The notes under the pieces are model-generated. The model was not told where the DNA came from. It saw only the letters and a list, made by a program, of their open reading frames with translations, and did not search any database. Source: Cliona cf. orientalis (Eukaryota; Porifera; Demospongiae; Clionaida; Clionaidae). Taken from it: a stretch of DNA of 64,000 bases. The DNA lies in NCBI GenBank assembly GCA_963930775.1, contig OZ005697.1:2418001-2482000 (forward strand). The letters run 5' to 3'. The translations under genes were made by a program, and so were the position numbers. Positions 1-11,700 of the stretch are shown piece by piece. Every line of letters starts with the position of its first letter. The first letter of the stretch is position 1.

Positions 1-132
1 CACGCCGTGCAATATAAACTTAACGTGACGTCACGTAAAATGGCCAATTATTGCATTCCAGCAGAACAACTCCGTGTATAGCAAGTCACCAGACCCTCTC
101 CCCCTGCGTAAGGGTCTGGCTCCGCGAGATTA
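1..132. mobile_element. Right end of a TIR DNA element, cut by window edge
   Basis: The stretch from the attattgcattcc motif through CACCAGACCCTCTCCCC to GCGAGATTA resembles, base for base in blocks, the right end of the element at 1091-1677 (same order: caattattgcattcc, acaact-cgt, accagacc, gcg, ggg-ctgg, cgagatta). It is therefore read as a second, diverged copy whose left part lies before the window. No coding capacity is evident. Confidence 0.5.
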
Positions 133-659
133 TCCCCCCCCCCCTCCCCGTGAATCCGGTAGTATACCTGTCTTTTCTCCCTCTTCAATGAGATTTTCCG
201 TTTTGGGAAAGAATTCCTCCAACCCACATAGGAGAGGGGAGCTGTGGAATCCTCTTGTAGTACTAATGTAAGGTGCGCTCCAATTAGAAAACATGCCACT
301 GGACGTCCTACTATAGTTGCATTCGGATTGTACTGCAACAGGTTGAGTCAGAAACCCCTGATGAAGTTGAAAGCTTCGTCTCCATGCCACTAGAGCACTC
401 CAAGAGCCGCGAAAAATACGTCTTCCCAGCATACTTCAGATCAAACATGGTACGTCCACGTGCTTGTGATGGGCGGGGCATAGCTAGCAAGGAGGCGTGA
501 CTACTCATAAATTAAATGTCGAGTCAGCATTATTTGCGTCACAAGATCAAGCAGGCAAGAAGCTGAAGACAAATTTCTTTTAATTATAGAAGGTGCACTC
601 ACCTTTTATCTTCCATCGGCATAATCAGGCTGGGCTTATGGTTGAGAAGATAAGCTGTC
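133..659. other. Upstream region of WASHC3
   Basis: About 0.5 kb without a convincing gene. It contains a C-rich tract at 133-150 and must hold the promoter and 5' UTR of the WASHC3-like gene that starts at 660. No TATA box or other element could be assigned with confidence. Confidence 0.4.
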
Positions 660-2168
660 ATGGATGAACACGGTCTTCCCATAGTGGGCGCTGGAGTTGA
701 CTACACAAAGGTAGATTTGACAACTTAGGATCATAGATGAATACTACTATTATGTAATATTTGGTTCTCAACATTTGGCACTGCAGTAGCTTGGTCCCAG
801 GCCCTTTCTCCTCCCCTTGTACCTTCATAGCCCATCCTGGGGACGAGGCTAGGTTTCAATGATGGGAACCGGGAGTGCCACACCCCCTTATGCAGTCATG
901 TGGTGTTGTTACACGTTGTACATGTATATCACCCTGGTTGAATGTACGTGCATACATATAGGTTCCAGCACTGGAGCATAGAAACACTCTGGTCTACCTC
1001 AACAAGTTCATCATCCACACAACACAATTCCTTAACAGATTCTCCACTGTCTGTGAAGAGGTACGTTGTACATGTATGTATATACATGTACTAGTCTCGT
1101 GGCCCAGCCCCCTTAAACTCACGTGAAAAAGGGGTCTGGTAACATTGTGTACAACGAGCTGTCCAAAGCTCAAGAATGTGGCGCGACCAATCAGATCGCT
1201 CCATTTGCAATCAAATCGCTATAATTATATACATGTATTCGCGAGTTATAAACATAATAATGCGTCTTTTTTCACTTGAGCTCGTGCTCCACCAGCACCG
1301 ATGATCTACTGATCTACTCGAGAAGTGTGTGCGGCAAAGACGACAAAACGATCCGAAGGACTGATGGCAAGCAAAATAGAACAGTTCTGGATGCAAAAAG
1401 CTGACTGTAGTTTCAAATTCGAACGAGAGACTGCTCGAACTCTGAAGATTTACTTCGAAAAGGTGAGTGATAGAGGCAACGAAACTATCGTAGAAACGAT
1501 AGCGATCGTAAAACAGGTCGTTTTGGCCAGTAAAAAGTATAGACTAGTTTTCGAATTACATGTAAAAACTCGAAACCGCAAGTACGCAATTATTGCATTC
1601 CGCTGTGACAACTCGTTGTACACAATGTTACCAGACCCCTTTTCGCGTGCGTTTAGGGGGCTGGGTTACGAGACTAATACATGTACATGACCTGAGCAAT
1701 AATTAGGGTACATGCTATTATGATGAATTATTATGCTATTGTGTGTCCCCTTTCACTTGCAGAGGCTAACAGATCTTTGTCGGAGAATACAGAGATTAGA
1801 CATTTCGCTGAACATTTTGGAAGCCAAGGTAACCAGAACTAGATAAGAATAACTACTTACATAAATTTTTACATTCTCTCTCTCTCTGCCTGTCTCTGTC
1901 TCTCGCTCCAGCTCTCATCCATCTCTGATCTTGATGGAGTAGCCCAGTCCACTCAGTATGAGCCACCTAATGCAGTAGCGTCAGCTGGTGCCTCGTCAGC
2001 AACGGGTTCCTCCAATAGGAACGCCCAACCAGCTTCTTCCGGAGCTCCGCCCCCTACATCCCAGGGTGCCCCACCCCCAGCAGCCTCCGGGGAACCTATT
2101 CCACCTCCACAGCCTGAGCCAGAGGCAGCACAGGCCAGTAAAGGTAAAGGTGGGCCTCTCTCTTCTCT

Positions 2169-2257
<89 letters not shown>

Positions 2258-2827
2258 CCCCCTCTCTCTCTCTCTGTCCTCTCATTTCTATATAATAAAT
2301 ATGATCTATTTTCAACTTCACATGTCACATACATTTTAGGTAGAAAAGCAAAGGATGATCCTCGCTATCAAAAGTTTTTCAAGATGAAACGACTGGTCAG
2401 TCTATATCATTGAGTATACTGAGAATGTTCTTTATGACGATGCTGTATTCCTGTAGGGAGTGAACCCCTTGCAGATTGCCATGGAGATGAAGAGGCACGG
2501 TCTCAACCCTGACATTATAGAGTAAGTGGCTTAGTCATCAAAAAGATTATTATTTGCCCTCACCATCGCATTTGGGTATAACAAAGCAGAACTCTTTCAA
2601 CTTAGAGAAGTGAGAGGAAGTTAGAAATTACACTGTCATGCTATATACCTCAATAATTCACTTTTTGTTCTTGTTTGATTTTTAGGGATGAAGATGCTGA
2701 GCTTGATGATGGTGAAGATGGAGGTGAAGGAGTGGATGCCTCCTATGGCCGTGGGGGAGGGGACTCCAGTGACACATCCTCGGAGTCCAGCGCTGACTCA
2801 GACAGTAGCTTTGGAGACTCAGACTGA
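660..2827 (+). CDS. WASHC3: WASH complex subunit 3 (CCDC53-like)
   Basis: Seven exons: 660-710, 962-1060, 1763-1828, 1912-2143, 2340-2395, 2457-2521, 2686-2827; they join in frame to 236 residues. The start MDEHGLPIVGAGVDYTKVPA and the next exon (LVYLNKFIIHTTQFLNRFS, then TVCEE) are the hallmark N-terminus of the CCDC53 family. A coiled-coil heptad stretch (RRIQRLDISLNILEAKLSSI) follows, then a Pro/Ala-rich linker, a DPRYQKFFKMKRLGVNP block that is the conserved C-terminal motif, and an acidic Ser/Asp tail. The family is a small core subunit of the pentameric WASH complex, which drives Arp2/3 actin nucleation on endosomes. The product is somewhat longer than the vertebrate one because of the Pro-rich linker. 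Intron 2 carries a transposon and intron 4 a long TC microsatellite. The start is the ATG that begins the family-conserved N-terminus. Confidence 0.92.
1091..1677. mobile_element. Non-autonomous TIR transposon in WASHC3 intron 2
   Basis: Long imperfect terminal inverted repeats of about 70 bp: the left end begins CTAGTCTCGTGGCCCAGCCC and the reverse complement of the right end begins TTAGTCTCGTAACCCAGCCC, both continuing to ...GGGGTCTGGTAACATTGTGTACAACGAG. Both sides are flanked by TACATGTA (1083-1090 and 1678-1685), a possible 8-bp target duplication, although this octamer is common in the window. The internal open frame at 1325-1690 (121 codons) runs into the right TIR and matches no transposase that I recognise. 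Confidence 0.7.
2170..2276. repeat. (TC)n microsatellite
   Basis: Almost pure TC dinucleotide tract interrupted by a short C run, inside WASHC3 intron 4. It produces spurious Ser/Leu and Arg/Glu open frames on both strands. Confidence 0.98.
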
Positions 2828-2972
2828 TGGATCAATGAACTGAGGAGCCAAACCATTAGTGTTGGTCTTAAACACACTGCATGCATGCACATTCAGGTGT
2901 ATTTGTGAGTATTCTGTAATTTGTTATTTTAATTATTGTGTTTATCATTGTTGGTGTTGTAAAAAGTATCAA

Positions 2973-2978
2973 AATAAA
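2973..2978 (+). terminator. Polyadenylation signal of WASHC3
   Basis: AATAAA inside an A-rich stretch about 145 bp after the WASHC3 stop codon. The facing C19orf44-like gene stops at 3024, so the two 3' UTRs abut or overlap. Confidence 0.6.
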
Positions 2979-3023
2979 AATAAAAATTGTGATGGTATAA
3001 AACTTCAATGTTGCGTTAATTTA

Positions 3024-4464
3024 TTATTGATGTTCTAATTGGACCAATTCCCTTGCTTCTTCCAAACTGAGCAGCTTAGGTCGATACCTTGCAATATACT
3101 GCATGTGAATATAGAAATTTAAAAAAAGATAATGAGATGCACTAGTTTTCGTTATTTTTGGGAGCAACGTTGGCTAATAATATGATCGCGGATATAAAGG
3201 CAAGCTACTATATTAATCCTGGAGGACGTTTATCTGGGATAGGTGCTTGCCCAGGTACACTATGGCACATGCAACAAGCATTAATTTTACAGTCTCAATG
3301 AAATGTTCACCTGTTTAGTTTCTTCCAGAGTGGTGTAGTGGTAGTTTGGTGTGATGCTACTGGAGACAGTGGCAGTCAGCTGTCTGGTCTGGGCCACCAG
3401 GCTCCTGGTGATGGAGACCTGTGTCCGTAGCATGTCCGTCAATGCCACCACACTCGGACTGTAGCCAGTCACAGCTGCAGGAGCAAAGCATGGACCATGC
3501 ACCTTTGTCATAATACGTAATACTAATGCAGCTGGCAATAATATTGACTCCTAGAATGCTCAACAATCATGGGGGTGTCAATAATTTAAATTCCCAGGGG
3601 CTTACAGACCCTAGTATAGGTCCTTACACAATAGCAAGGCTAATATCAACGCTAGATCAAAAGTTTTATCTAAAAAGTGCTTATACCTGAGCAGTTGCTG
3701 AAATGATTTGCCTTAGGACTATACATGTGTAGATTGAGATAAACCTTTGGAATTCAGACTCTTCCAAGTATGATTTTTTCCAGTTATTCATAATTATGAA
3801 TCTGATAATAAGTATTATAGTCTACATACCTTCTAGAGCATCAGGTGAGATAACGTGTGGCAGTATGGGTGATGGGTCCAGGTGCTCCTTGCCATAGTGG
3901 TGACCGATGGTGACACTAGGGTAGCCTGTGACTGCCGGCATGGAGCTGCTCGATGCATTGGCTAGGGGCTCAGTTTGAATACAGGCATCTCTATGAACAC
4001 TAGCTCCAGCTGTTGAAGTGGAAGTCTTAGATGGCATCTTTTGCTTCTCATTGGAAGTGCTGGGTGGACAATTTCTGGTACCAGATGTTAACGTCAACTG
4101 TTGCTGGCTCTCAGTCAGTTCTGCATTGTGAACAATATAATCTTCATACTACAGGTTTCCCATGCTCTCAGTGTACATCTACATATTACATGTACATGCA
4201 CTTTTAGTAAGCTAACTTGTGTCCCAGGCTAATGTATCCCTACCCGATCATATACCTCGCCTTGTACCTACATGTACATGTACATGTACAGTGTAGGCTT
4301 TAGGGATAGTACACCTTGATTTTAAGTCATGTATACGTACATGTACATTGTAGTTACCCTAGCCTACCTGACTTGTCTATCTGTTCAGCTTCACTGAAGC
4401 TAGAGTAACTGAGCCTGAGCTCCGAGTGTCCTGTATCAACATCACTGGATCTCTCCCCTCTCCT

Positions 4465-4501
<37 letters not shown>

Positions 4502-6039
4502 GCATTGTCACTGACTCCACTTGCTACGGTCTCTGTCAGCTCTCTGACACCACTACCAATCGCTGAGTCTTCTCTAACAGAATCATTGATTTCAGTCACA
4601 ACACTCTCCACTTTACTAACTGACTCAGACTCAAATTCATCACTGCTATAGTCGACTTTATGTTGAATATCTTCTGCTGCCGTGCTTGCGGCGCTGAATT
4701 TGAAAGAAGACAGTCTGGGTATTGGTTGAGCTGGAAATTGCGCTTGTTTCGTTGAAATAGACGAATTGATAGTTAAGTTGTTTTCACCTTTAGGATGACT
4801 GGTTGTCACATCCTTATCACTAGATCTGAGAGGTCGAGGTGGGTCCTCCCAAGGCTCTTCTAACTCCCGCAGTGAATGAACGTTGTGTAAATTTTGCTCA
4901 AACGATGATTCCTCACTTTGATGATGGTGAAGTTGATTGATATCCGCCTCAAGTTGATCAATGGAGGATAATACATGCATATTTGGCTTGAAATCTAATG
5001 ATTCTGAAATTGATTGCTCCTCTGATATTGTGGCATGACTGTCACTAGGTGTAGCTCTACTAGCTCTCACTGTGCCCGCTTTAGCTCTATCTTGGGAACT
5101 CACTGCATCAACATCAATTTCATTGGTTGAAATCAAATCGGTAGCCTCTTTGACATCATGCAAATCATTTCTTTCTAAGCTTTGGTCTGAATCGCCGAAT
5201 TGGTTCCTAGTAGTAGTAGTATGCACTTGTCTTGGCTGCCCAGTTGCCATAGGAGTCTGAGTATGCGTAGTGCTACTCAGAGAGTCGAGACTATCAGTGA
5301 GGACCAAATCACTCACAGTTGGTGATGAACTATTTTCACCTAGAAACTTGACTGAAGACACATTACTAATCTTCCTCACCTTGTCACCCTTTGTTTGTTC
5401 ACCGTTAAGTGGTCCTGGAGAATTCTGGATTCTCGTTGGCAGTTTCTTTAAGAAAGCACTGCCATCAAGGCCACCAACGGGATCCTCTGTGTTATCACTA
5501 AATACACTATCATCATCGGATTGCACTTCGCGATCGCTCATCAACTCTAGATCTCCCGACTCTAGTAATTTATCCCAATCCAGCTCACTGCCTCGTGGGA
5601 GTACACTTGTACTCTGAACCCCACTCTTTCTTTTAGCAGTTGCCTTTGTCCCCACTGTGTGCAAACGGCCAGCCTTCTCCCCACTAAAAGACATCAGGTA
5701 TGATTCTAGATCATTATTTTTTGTATCTGTATCACCACTATCTAGAGAGAGACTTTCTTCATCAGCAGCCACGGTGTGTACCCTCCTCTCCTGTTTTCGC
5801 CTCTCTCTGGCTCGGGAGATTGCACTCTTCTGTGACTTTGGCTTTGAAATTGTCCTTGAGGATGTAAGGTAGCCATGTCCACTTACAACGGTCTTTGAAG
5901 CTTGACCGCCACTAGAGACTCTGGGTAGTTCAGCTCGGCCTTCCGATCTCACAGAGCTGGCGTGAGAGTACACGCTGAGCTGGGAGCTGTTCAAAGACGA
6001 CCCGAGAAGCGAGGTCGTCCGTGAGCTACGTTGAATCAT
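3024..6039 (-). CDS. C19orf44: C19orf44-like protein (DUF4614 C-terminal domain)
   Basis: Four exons read on the minus strand: 6039-4368, 4120-3830, 3474-3311, 3098-3024; they join in frame to 733 residues. The long first exon is low complexity (Ser-rich, basic RARERRKQERR, acidic patches, and a poly-Asp run encoded by a CAT/ATC repeat at about 4467-4500). The recognisable part is the C-terminus: a DACIQTEP motif, HVISPDALE, then AVTGYSPSVVALTDMLRTQV, YHYTTLEETKQ and a short last exon YIARYRPKLLSLEEA. This order of motifs matches the C-terminal domain of vertebrate C19orf44 (labelled DUF4614, from memory). No molecular function is established for the family. The gene is divergent from the SLC44 gene at 6247 and convergent with WASHC3. 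Confidence 0.82.
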
Positions 6040-6246
6040 CAGTTTTGAATCTCTCCCTCTTTACTCCCGGTTTACAGCTCACGGAAAACGAAAACGTTTC
6101 TCTGGCAACGGGCCAAGATTGTTTATTGGTGCGCTCTAATTAGAGTACGTGGTTGCCAAGGCGTGTCCGTCCTTGAATTTCACACCTCAGCAAGTCTGAG
6201 TGTTTTGTATATAGGTTCACCCAAGAAGAAGAAGAGAGCTCTCGAC
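6040..6246. promoter_or_regulatory. Bidirectional promoter with RFX X-box
   Basis: Only 207 bp separate the divergent start codons of the C19orf44-like and SLC44-like genes, so both promoters must overlap here. GTTTCTCTGGCAAC at 6096-6109 fits the RFX X-box consensus RYYNYY-N(1-3)-RRNRAC at every position. An inverted CCAAT (ATTGG) lies at 6125-6129, and another half site GTTGCC lies at about 6151-6157. Confidence 0.55.
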
Positions 6247-8675
6247 ATGGGTAGCGCACTGTGCGGCTGTCTCGGCGGAGACTGTCGCAGTGAGTCGAAG
6301 GACAAGACGGACGGTGGGAAAGGTAAACACACCAGAATAAAATTATTTGTTAGCAAGTCAAACCATAGATAATAAACTTTGTAGCTGCCACTCGTATACT
6401 AACGTGATAGGCTGAATTACAGTGTTGGGGGTTCTAATAGTCTACAACAAAAACACTGACTATAAATTAGCATGTGAATTTACATAAATTATAGTCCTTG
6501 TGCTTTGACATGTCAGATATAGGTGTGACAAATTAGTTTGAGAATTTCTATTAATTTCTTTACAGGCAAGCCTTTGGCCTATGATGCTGACTTCAGAGGT
6601 CCAATCCGTGGAAAAGCAAGGTAATCTTCAAAACCGTCTGTTTGCTTTTTTTAAATATGTATAGTAGTGTATTTATTAAAGTACCACATATTGGATGATG
6701 CTTAGAATAAACAACCAATAACACTAACTTCTCTTCTAGAGTAATGCTTAAGTGTTGAGTACACATAAGGGTATCACTAACATAATATTATTGTGTGTTG
6801 TATGTTTTCTTTATAAGTTTGCAATCCTGATAAATCTTTGCCATGCTAAAATTGTTTTCATAGCTGCTAAGATTAAACTGTACACAAGTGTGCGTTACAA
6901 CATACAGTACATGTAGCATTGATTTTTCCCTATTGCTCACATATACTAACACACACTCAAATAGATGTGTAAGTAGTATGTATTCCTGTATGACATCTAG
7001 AGTACTCAGTGCCTGCATTGTAATATTATTATGGCTGCTATAGATTAATTTGTGCATAGCTCTCTCACTGTGGTATAAAACCAATAGTGGGTAGTTTGTA
7101 GCATCGTGCCCAAGGCACTTTCAATTTATCTGACATTGAAATTTTAAGAATACTGGGAGTATCCTGGAAACCATGCTAGCATTTGTATGTCGTGTTTATG
7201 ATGATCTGTTCGTTAGCTAGCTAGGGTCTAAGTCAATTGATAGTAATTATAGGGTGTGATAAGTAATTTGGGAGGGTTGTGGAATGATAAGCTTATCCCA
7301 TAGCCTCTTTAGTTATGTTTGTCATACTTTAGCTGGATAATTCTGTGGGATGGTTAATTGTTTAATACCACTGAATCAATAAAACGGAAAAAAAACTAGC
7401 ATTCCATTAGATGAGGAAAAGAAAATAGCACCTAGTCGCTTGTTATATCAATATCAAATAGTTCTTTTTGCCTCATTAATTAAAGTGGTTATTGCATAGT
7501 CAAGGTACATGTATCAATGGTATGGATATCCATGGGCAAGCACCCTCAAGGCTCGGCTGAAAGCTAAAGCAAGGGAGTGAAGCTCTAGTGTTACCATGGC
7601 TCATCCAATACCACTTTTAGTTCTGGTCAGAGGGAGAGGCTCTTCTAGTGGCCTAGCACCTTCTAATCCACTTGTTTGTGTGGAATCAAGTTTCATGGCT
7701 GCTATGATTAGTAGGTGGGAAATTCAAGTTTTAGCTGCAGCGCATACTATGGCTACCACACTGCATACACAGCAATAGTGGACTATATTATGTGTATACT
7801 CCCTTTGATGGAAGCCAGAGCAATTTGATACTGACCTCATTTTGAATGACTTGTGTAATACACGATTGTATTGTGTAATACACGATTGTATTGTGTACTC
7901 ATTATTATGTGCGGTGTTTCCTTTCTGGTGTTCGTTTGTGTATGCTAATCATTTGGCAAAGCTTCCTACAAGGGAGGGTTAACTTTGATTCACGTGTGTA
8001 CATGATATTCAAAAGACTCCAACCCATTGCCGGTGGCTTTTTATTGATTAGTTGTCACTGCACAAGGTAGCCATCTCCTTCCTTGTTTACTAGTTTGAGA
8101 CTGGTTCTCAAAAGTTTCGTGATTCTCAGTGCCTCCATATACAATGCTAGTATTCTCCCCAAGCGAAACTCAAGGCATGATACCTAGAAGGGCATGGTGT
8201 AAGTTGTGCTTGTACCCACATTAAAGCTTTTGGGTTATCCCCCATTCCCACATCAAAGGGAATTCTGTACTGACGGCTTGTTGCCTTGGGAGAACACTGT
8301 AATGCATGTAGCTGGCAAATGATAGAGCACTCATGGGTGCTTACCCGGAGCATTTACTAGTAGTATAACAACATTATGCAACACGTACACTGCTGTACTA
8401 ATTATTCTCACTCATCACTTTAGGCGACCTAAGGACCTTCTCTGTCTACTCATCTTTATCGTGTTCATTATCTTCATGGCAGCCATTGCCATTTTTGGTG
8501 AGTGTTTGCATGTAGATGACATTGTTCGTGTTCAGTCATGTGCACTGTTGGTTATGCTTGTTATTAGCCTGGGTACGGGGGGAGCCCCGGAGGATTATCT
8601 ACCCAACTGACTCCAAAGGAAGACTATGTGGGGTTCATGCAGATGTGGCGTAAGTTGTGTGTATGTGTGACACAG

Positions 8676-8711
<36 letters not shown>

Positions 8712-8719
8712 GAGAGAGG

Positions 8720-8755
<36 letters not shown>

Positions 8756-11700
8756 GAGAGGGAGGGAGAGAGAGGGAGAGAGGGAGGGAGAGAAAGAGAG
8801 AAGCGAGAGAGAGAGAGGTAACACGCTAAGAATGTGTATGTTGTATCTCTACATAGGGACAGGCCCTTCCTGATGTTCTTTGACTTGACTAAATGTGTTC
8901 AGGTGGTGACAGCCAGAGAGCTCATATCTGGTGATGTCAGTGCTTCTACGCTCTTCACATGCCCTACCCCTCAGGTAAAGAAGTCAATTATAGCTGCAAT
9001 ATACGTGCACATACATGTATAATAATATAATATGTACATGTACGTATATACGTAATGCATCCCAATTTTAGGTCTGTGCATACAAATCTTGTAGGTCCTT
9101 ATAATTCTTTATTATGGACGTACATGTATGGAAATTATTTACTTTGCCTGGAATGTAATCTCATAGTGTATTGAGAGTACATATTATGCTTGCATATCTT
9201 CGTAATAAGCCATGCATAGAGCTTAGCCTCATATAACTACATGTACATGTAGGCCCCATTTCGCCCTTTCAGTATGTACTTGTATAATATGGCTCTGAAA
9301 GCTGGAAATATGTTTTTGTGTTGTCTACAGGTTTGTGTGTCTGAGTGTCCCACTTCAAATGAGTTTGGAGTTCGAAATAATCCAGTCTGTGTTGATAGTG
9401 TGAACACCTCTCGCTTTATGAACCTTGATGATATTACGGCAACTCCTGATATTATAGTGAGCTCTCTCTCTCACACACCTACACACTTGTTCTCACTCTC
9501 TCTCATTATTTTGCACCTTAATAATACTTTGCAGGCATTGCTTGAGCACATCAGTCAAGAGGAGTGTGCCCCATACTACATCACTAGTACTGCAGGTAAA
9601 TTAAGAGGGGCAACAGATTAACGTGGGTGAAAATTTTAATCAATCACTGATATTCCGGCGGGAGGGGGGGGGCAAAAATGTTTCAGGGGTTCTTCACCTC
9701 CCCTCCCCAAATGAAACTGTTCATATGTATCTAGCACATTGTTACACACTCATAATAACATGAACATCTCTTGCATTGCAGTTGCTCGTCGGTGTGTTCC
9801 CACGTTTGTGAATGTCCAGGAACAGTTTGAGGATGTTTTTAACTTCACCACCTCTGAGGGCATCCAAGACACAGCCTCTGCAAACGGCTTGGGAGACCTC
9901 TTCTTGAATCTCACTGTCTCTGACCTGGTGGATGGGACATTGTAAGTGCATGAAACACTAGCAATCATTATTGGTGCGTACATACATGTGTAGCAAATGG
10001 TTCTGGAAAGTCACTAAAGAGTGGTAGAGTGACTTTGCCTGTATACAGAGCACTCCGGCGTATCTTCATCCATAATTATACCAGTACATACATGGAATTA
10101 TTGTAGTATCATGGACTGTCTCAAAATAAAAATTTTAATATTTGCTGAGGGGTTAATATAGTGGCTCTGCCTAGATATATACCTGATCAGTACTGGGATT
10201 GTTTTCCCGTAGACTTTTAATGCATACATAATGATAATACATGTACATGTACACATGTCCTAACCACCCACCCATGTACATGTACACAGCACTCAGGCAC
10301 TGTTGGTGAACTCTCGTCAATTTCTGTTGGATGTCTATCAAGACTTTGTTGTTGTCTGGCCAGCATTGCTCATGTGAGTTGCGAATAAAATCTCCTCCAC
10401 CTCAGCATACGTGTATCTGGCCTCCCCCCCTGATTGAGTTGCCCCTCTTTAGTCTTAGTAATTGAATTTCCTTACCTTAAATATGGGATTGTCCCCTCTC
10501 CCCCCTCCCCTTGAATTTTGGTACTGGGGTTTGTACCGGTACCTCTTGAGTGAAGTTTAGAAATAGACACTGTACCACATTCATGTAACTTGGTACAGTG
10601 TTTCCCCCAGCATACCTGAATCAGGGTGGGCCACCCAGTTTGACTTTGGGCTAATTGGATAAACATCAAAGAAATGGGTGGAGTTTAAAGCCACAACTTA
10701 CTTAAAACCCTATGAGTATCATTAAGCACCCAGTTTGGATTCTATTCTGGGGGAATCCCTGTTGATAAATCATCCACAATGTGCTTTTTATTCCTGATTT
10801 GCAGTGGTGTTGTAATTGCCCTTGTCCTCTCGTTCACGTACATCTGCCTGATGAGGTGGTTGGCTGGTGTCATCATTGGCGTCGGTATTACTGCCTGCTT
10901 CGTTCTCATACTAGCCAGTGAGTTAGCTAGTATGATATTATTGTTCATTTAATATTGTTTAGCAGCCACACCTTAGCCTAATTCTCACAGCTCAGCTCCA
11001 TAACGAATATTGTTATCATGTGTCTGTCCCTGTTGCAAGGTTCATAATAATAACTAGAGCTCTATAGAGCACATACCCCACGTGCACATTGTGCAATCTA
11101 CATGTATAGGTCTGCTTTTGTTATTGCTTGATTGTATCCAGATTTAGACTAGGTATCTTAAATTCTGATTCGATGGGGCTTTGCATTCCAGTCCGCGGAT
11201 AGCCACAGCCCACCGTGTGCCACTAGCATTACTGACGACCTTTACCAGTCTATAATTATTCAATGTTATGCACATGAGCAGAAAGCACAAGGCCAGCATG
11301 CATAATGCATTGAGTGGGCACTGTCGATAGGCGTGGTTACGAAGGCTAACAAAAAGGCACTATTTGTGACGCTCGTGGACCATATCCCTCGATTCGAAGC
11401 ACACTGAAGCCCGTTTTTCGCCAAAGTCGACTGATTCATTGTGCTTACCAGTCGCTCAGGTGCCTAGACCTCGAGATATGGCGATTTTTCTGCTAACAAT
11501 AACTACTACAACGACAACGCCAACGACGACGCGACCGATTACTTTACCCCCTTGCGCATGTGCGCAGGGTAATAATATTAGACAAGGTTATTAGTGTATG
11601 CAGTATAGCCTTGACCCCCAGGGTACAAGTGGATACAGGGGCACTGGGGTGACTTCCCTTAATTGGTTATCACTTGGGTATGTTAAAGTGTGAATGTGTA

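Noticed and set aside
1083-1685. TACATGTA flanks as proof of an 8-bp target duplication
   Set aside because: ACATGTACATGT words are very frequent throughout the window, so the match may be chance; stated only as possible.
1325-1690. 121-codon frame as a real gene
   Set aside because: It lies inside a TIR element within an intron and overlaps the terminal repeat; no recognisable transposase motif.
1953-2413. Open frames of 112-141 codons rich in Ser/Leu or Arg/Glu
   Set aside because: They are translations of the TC microsatellite and of WASHC3 exon 4 in wrong frames; the splice-consistent frame gives WASHC3.
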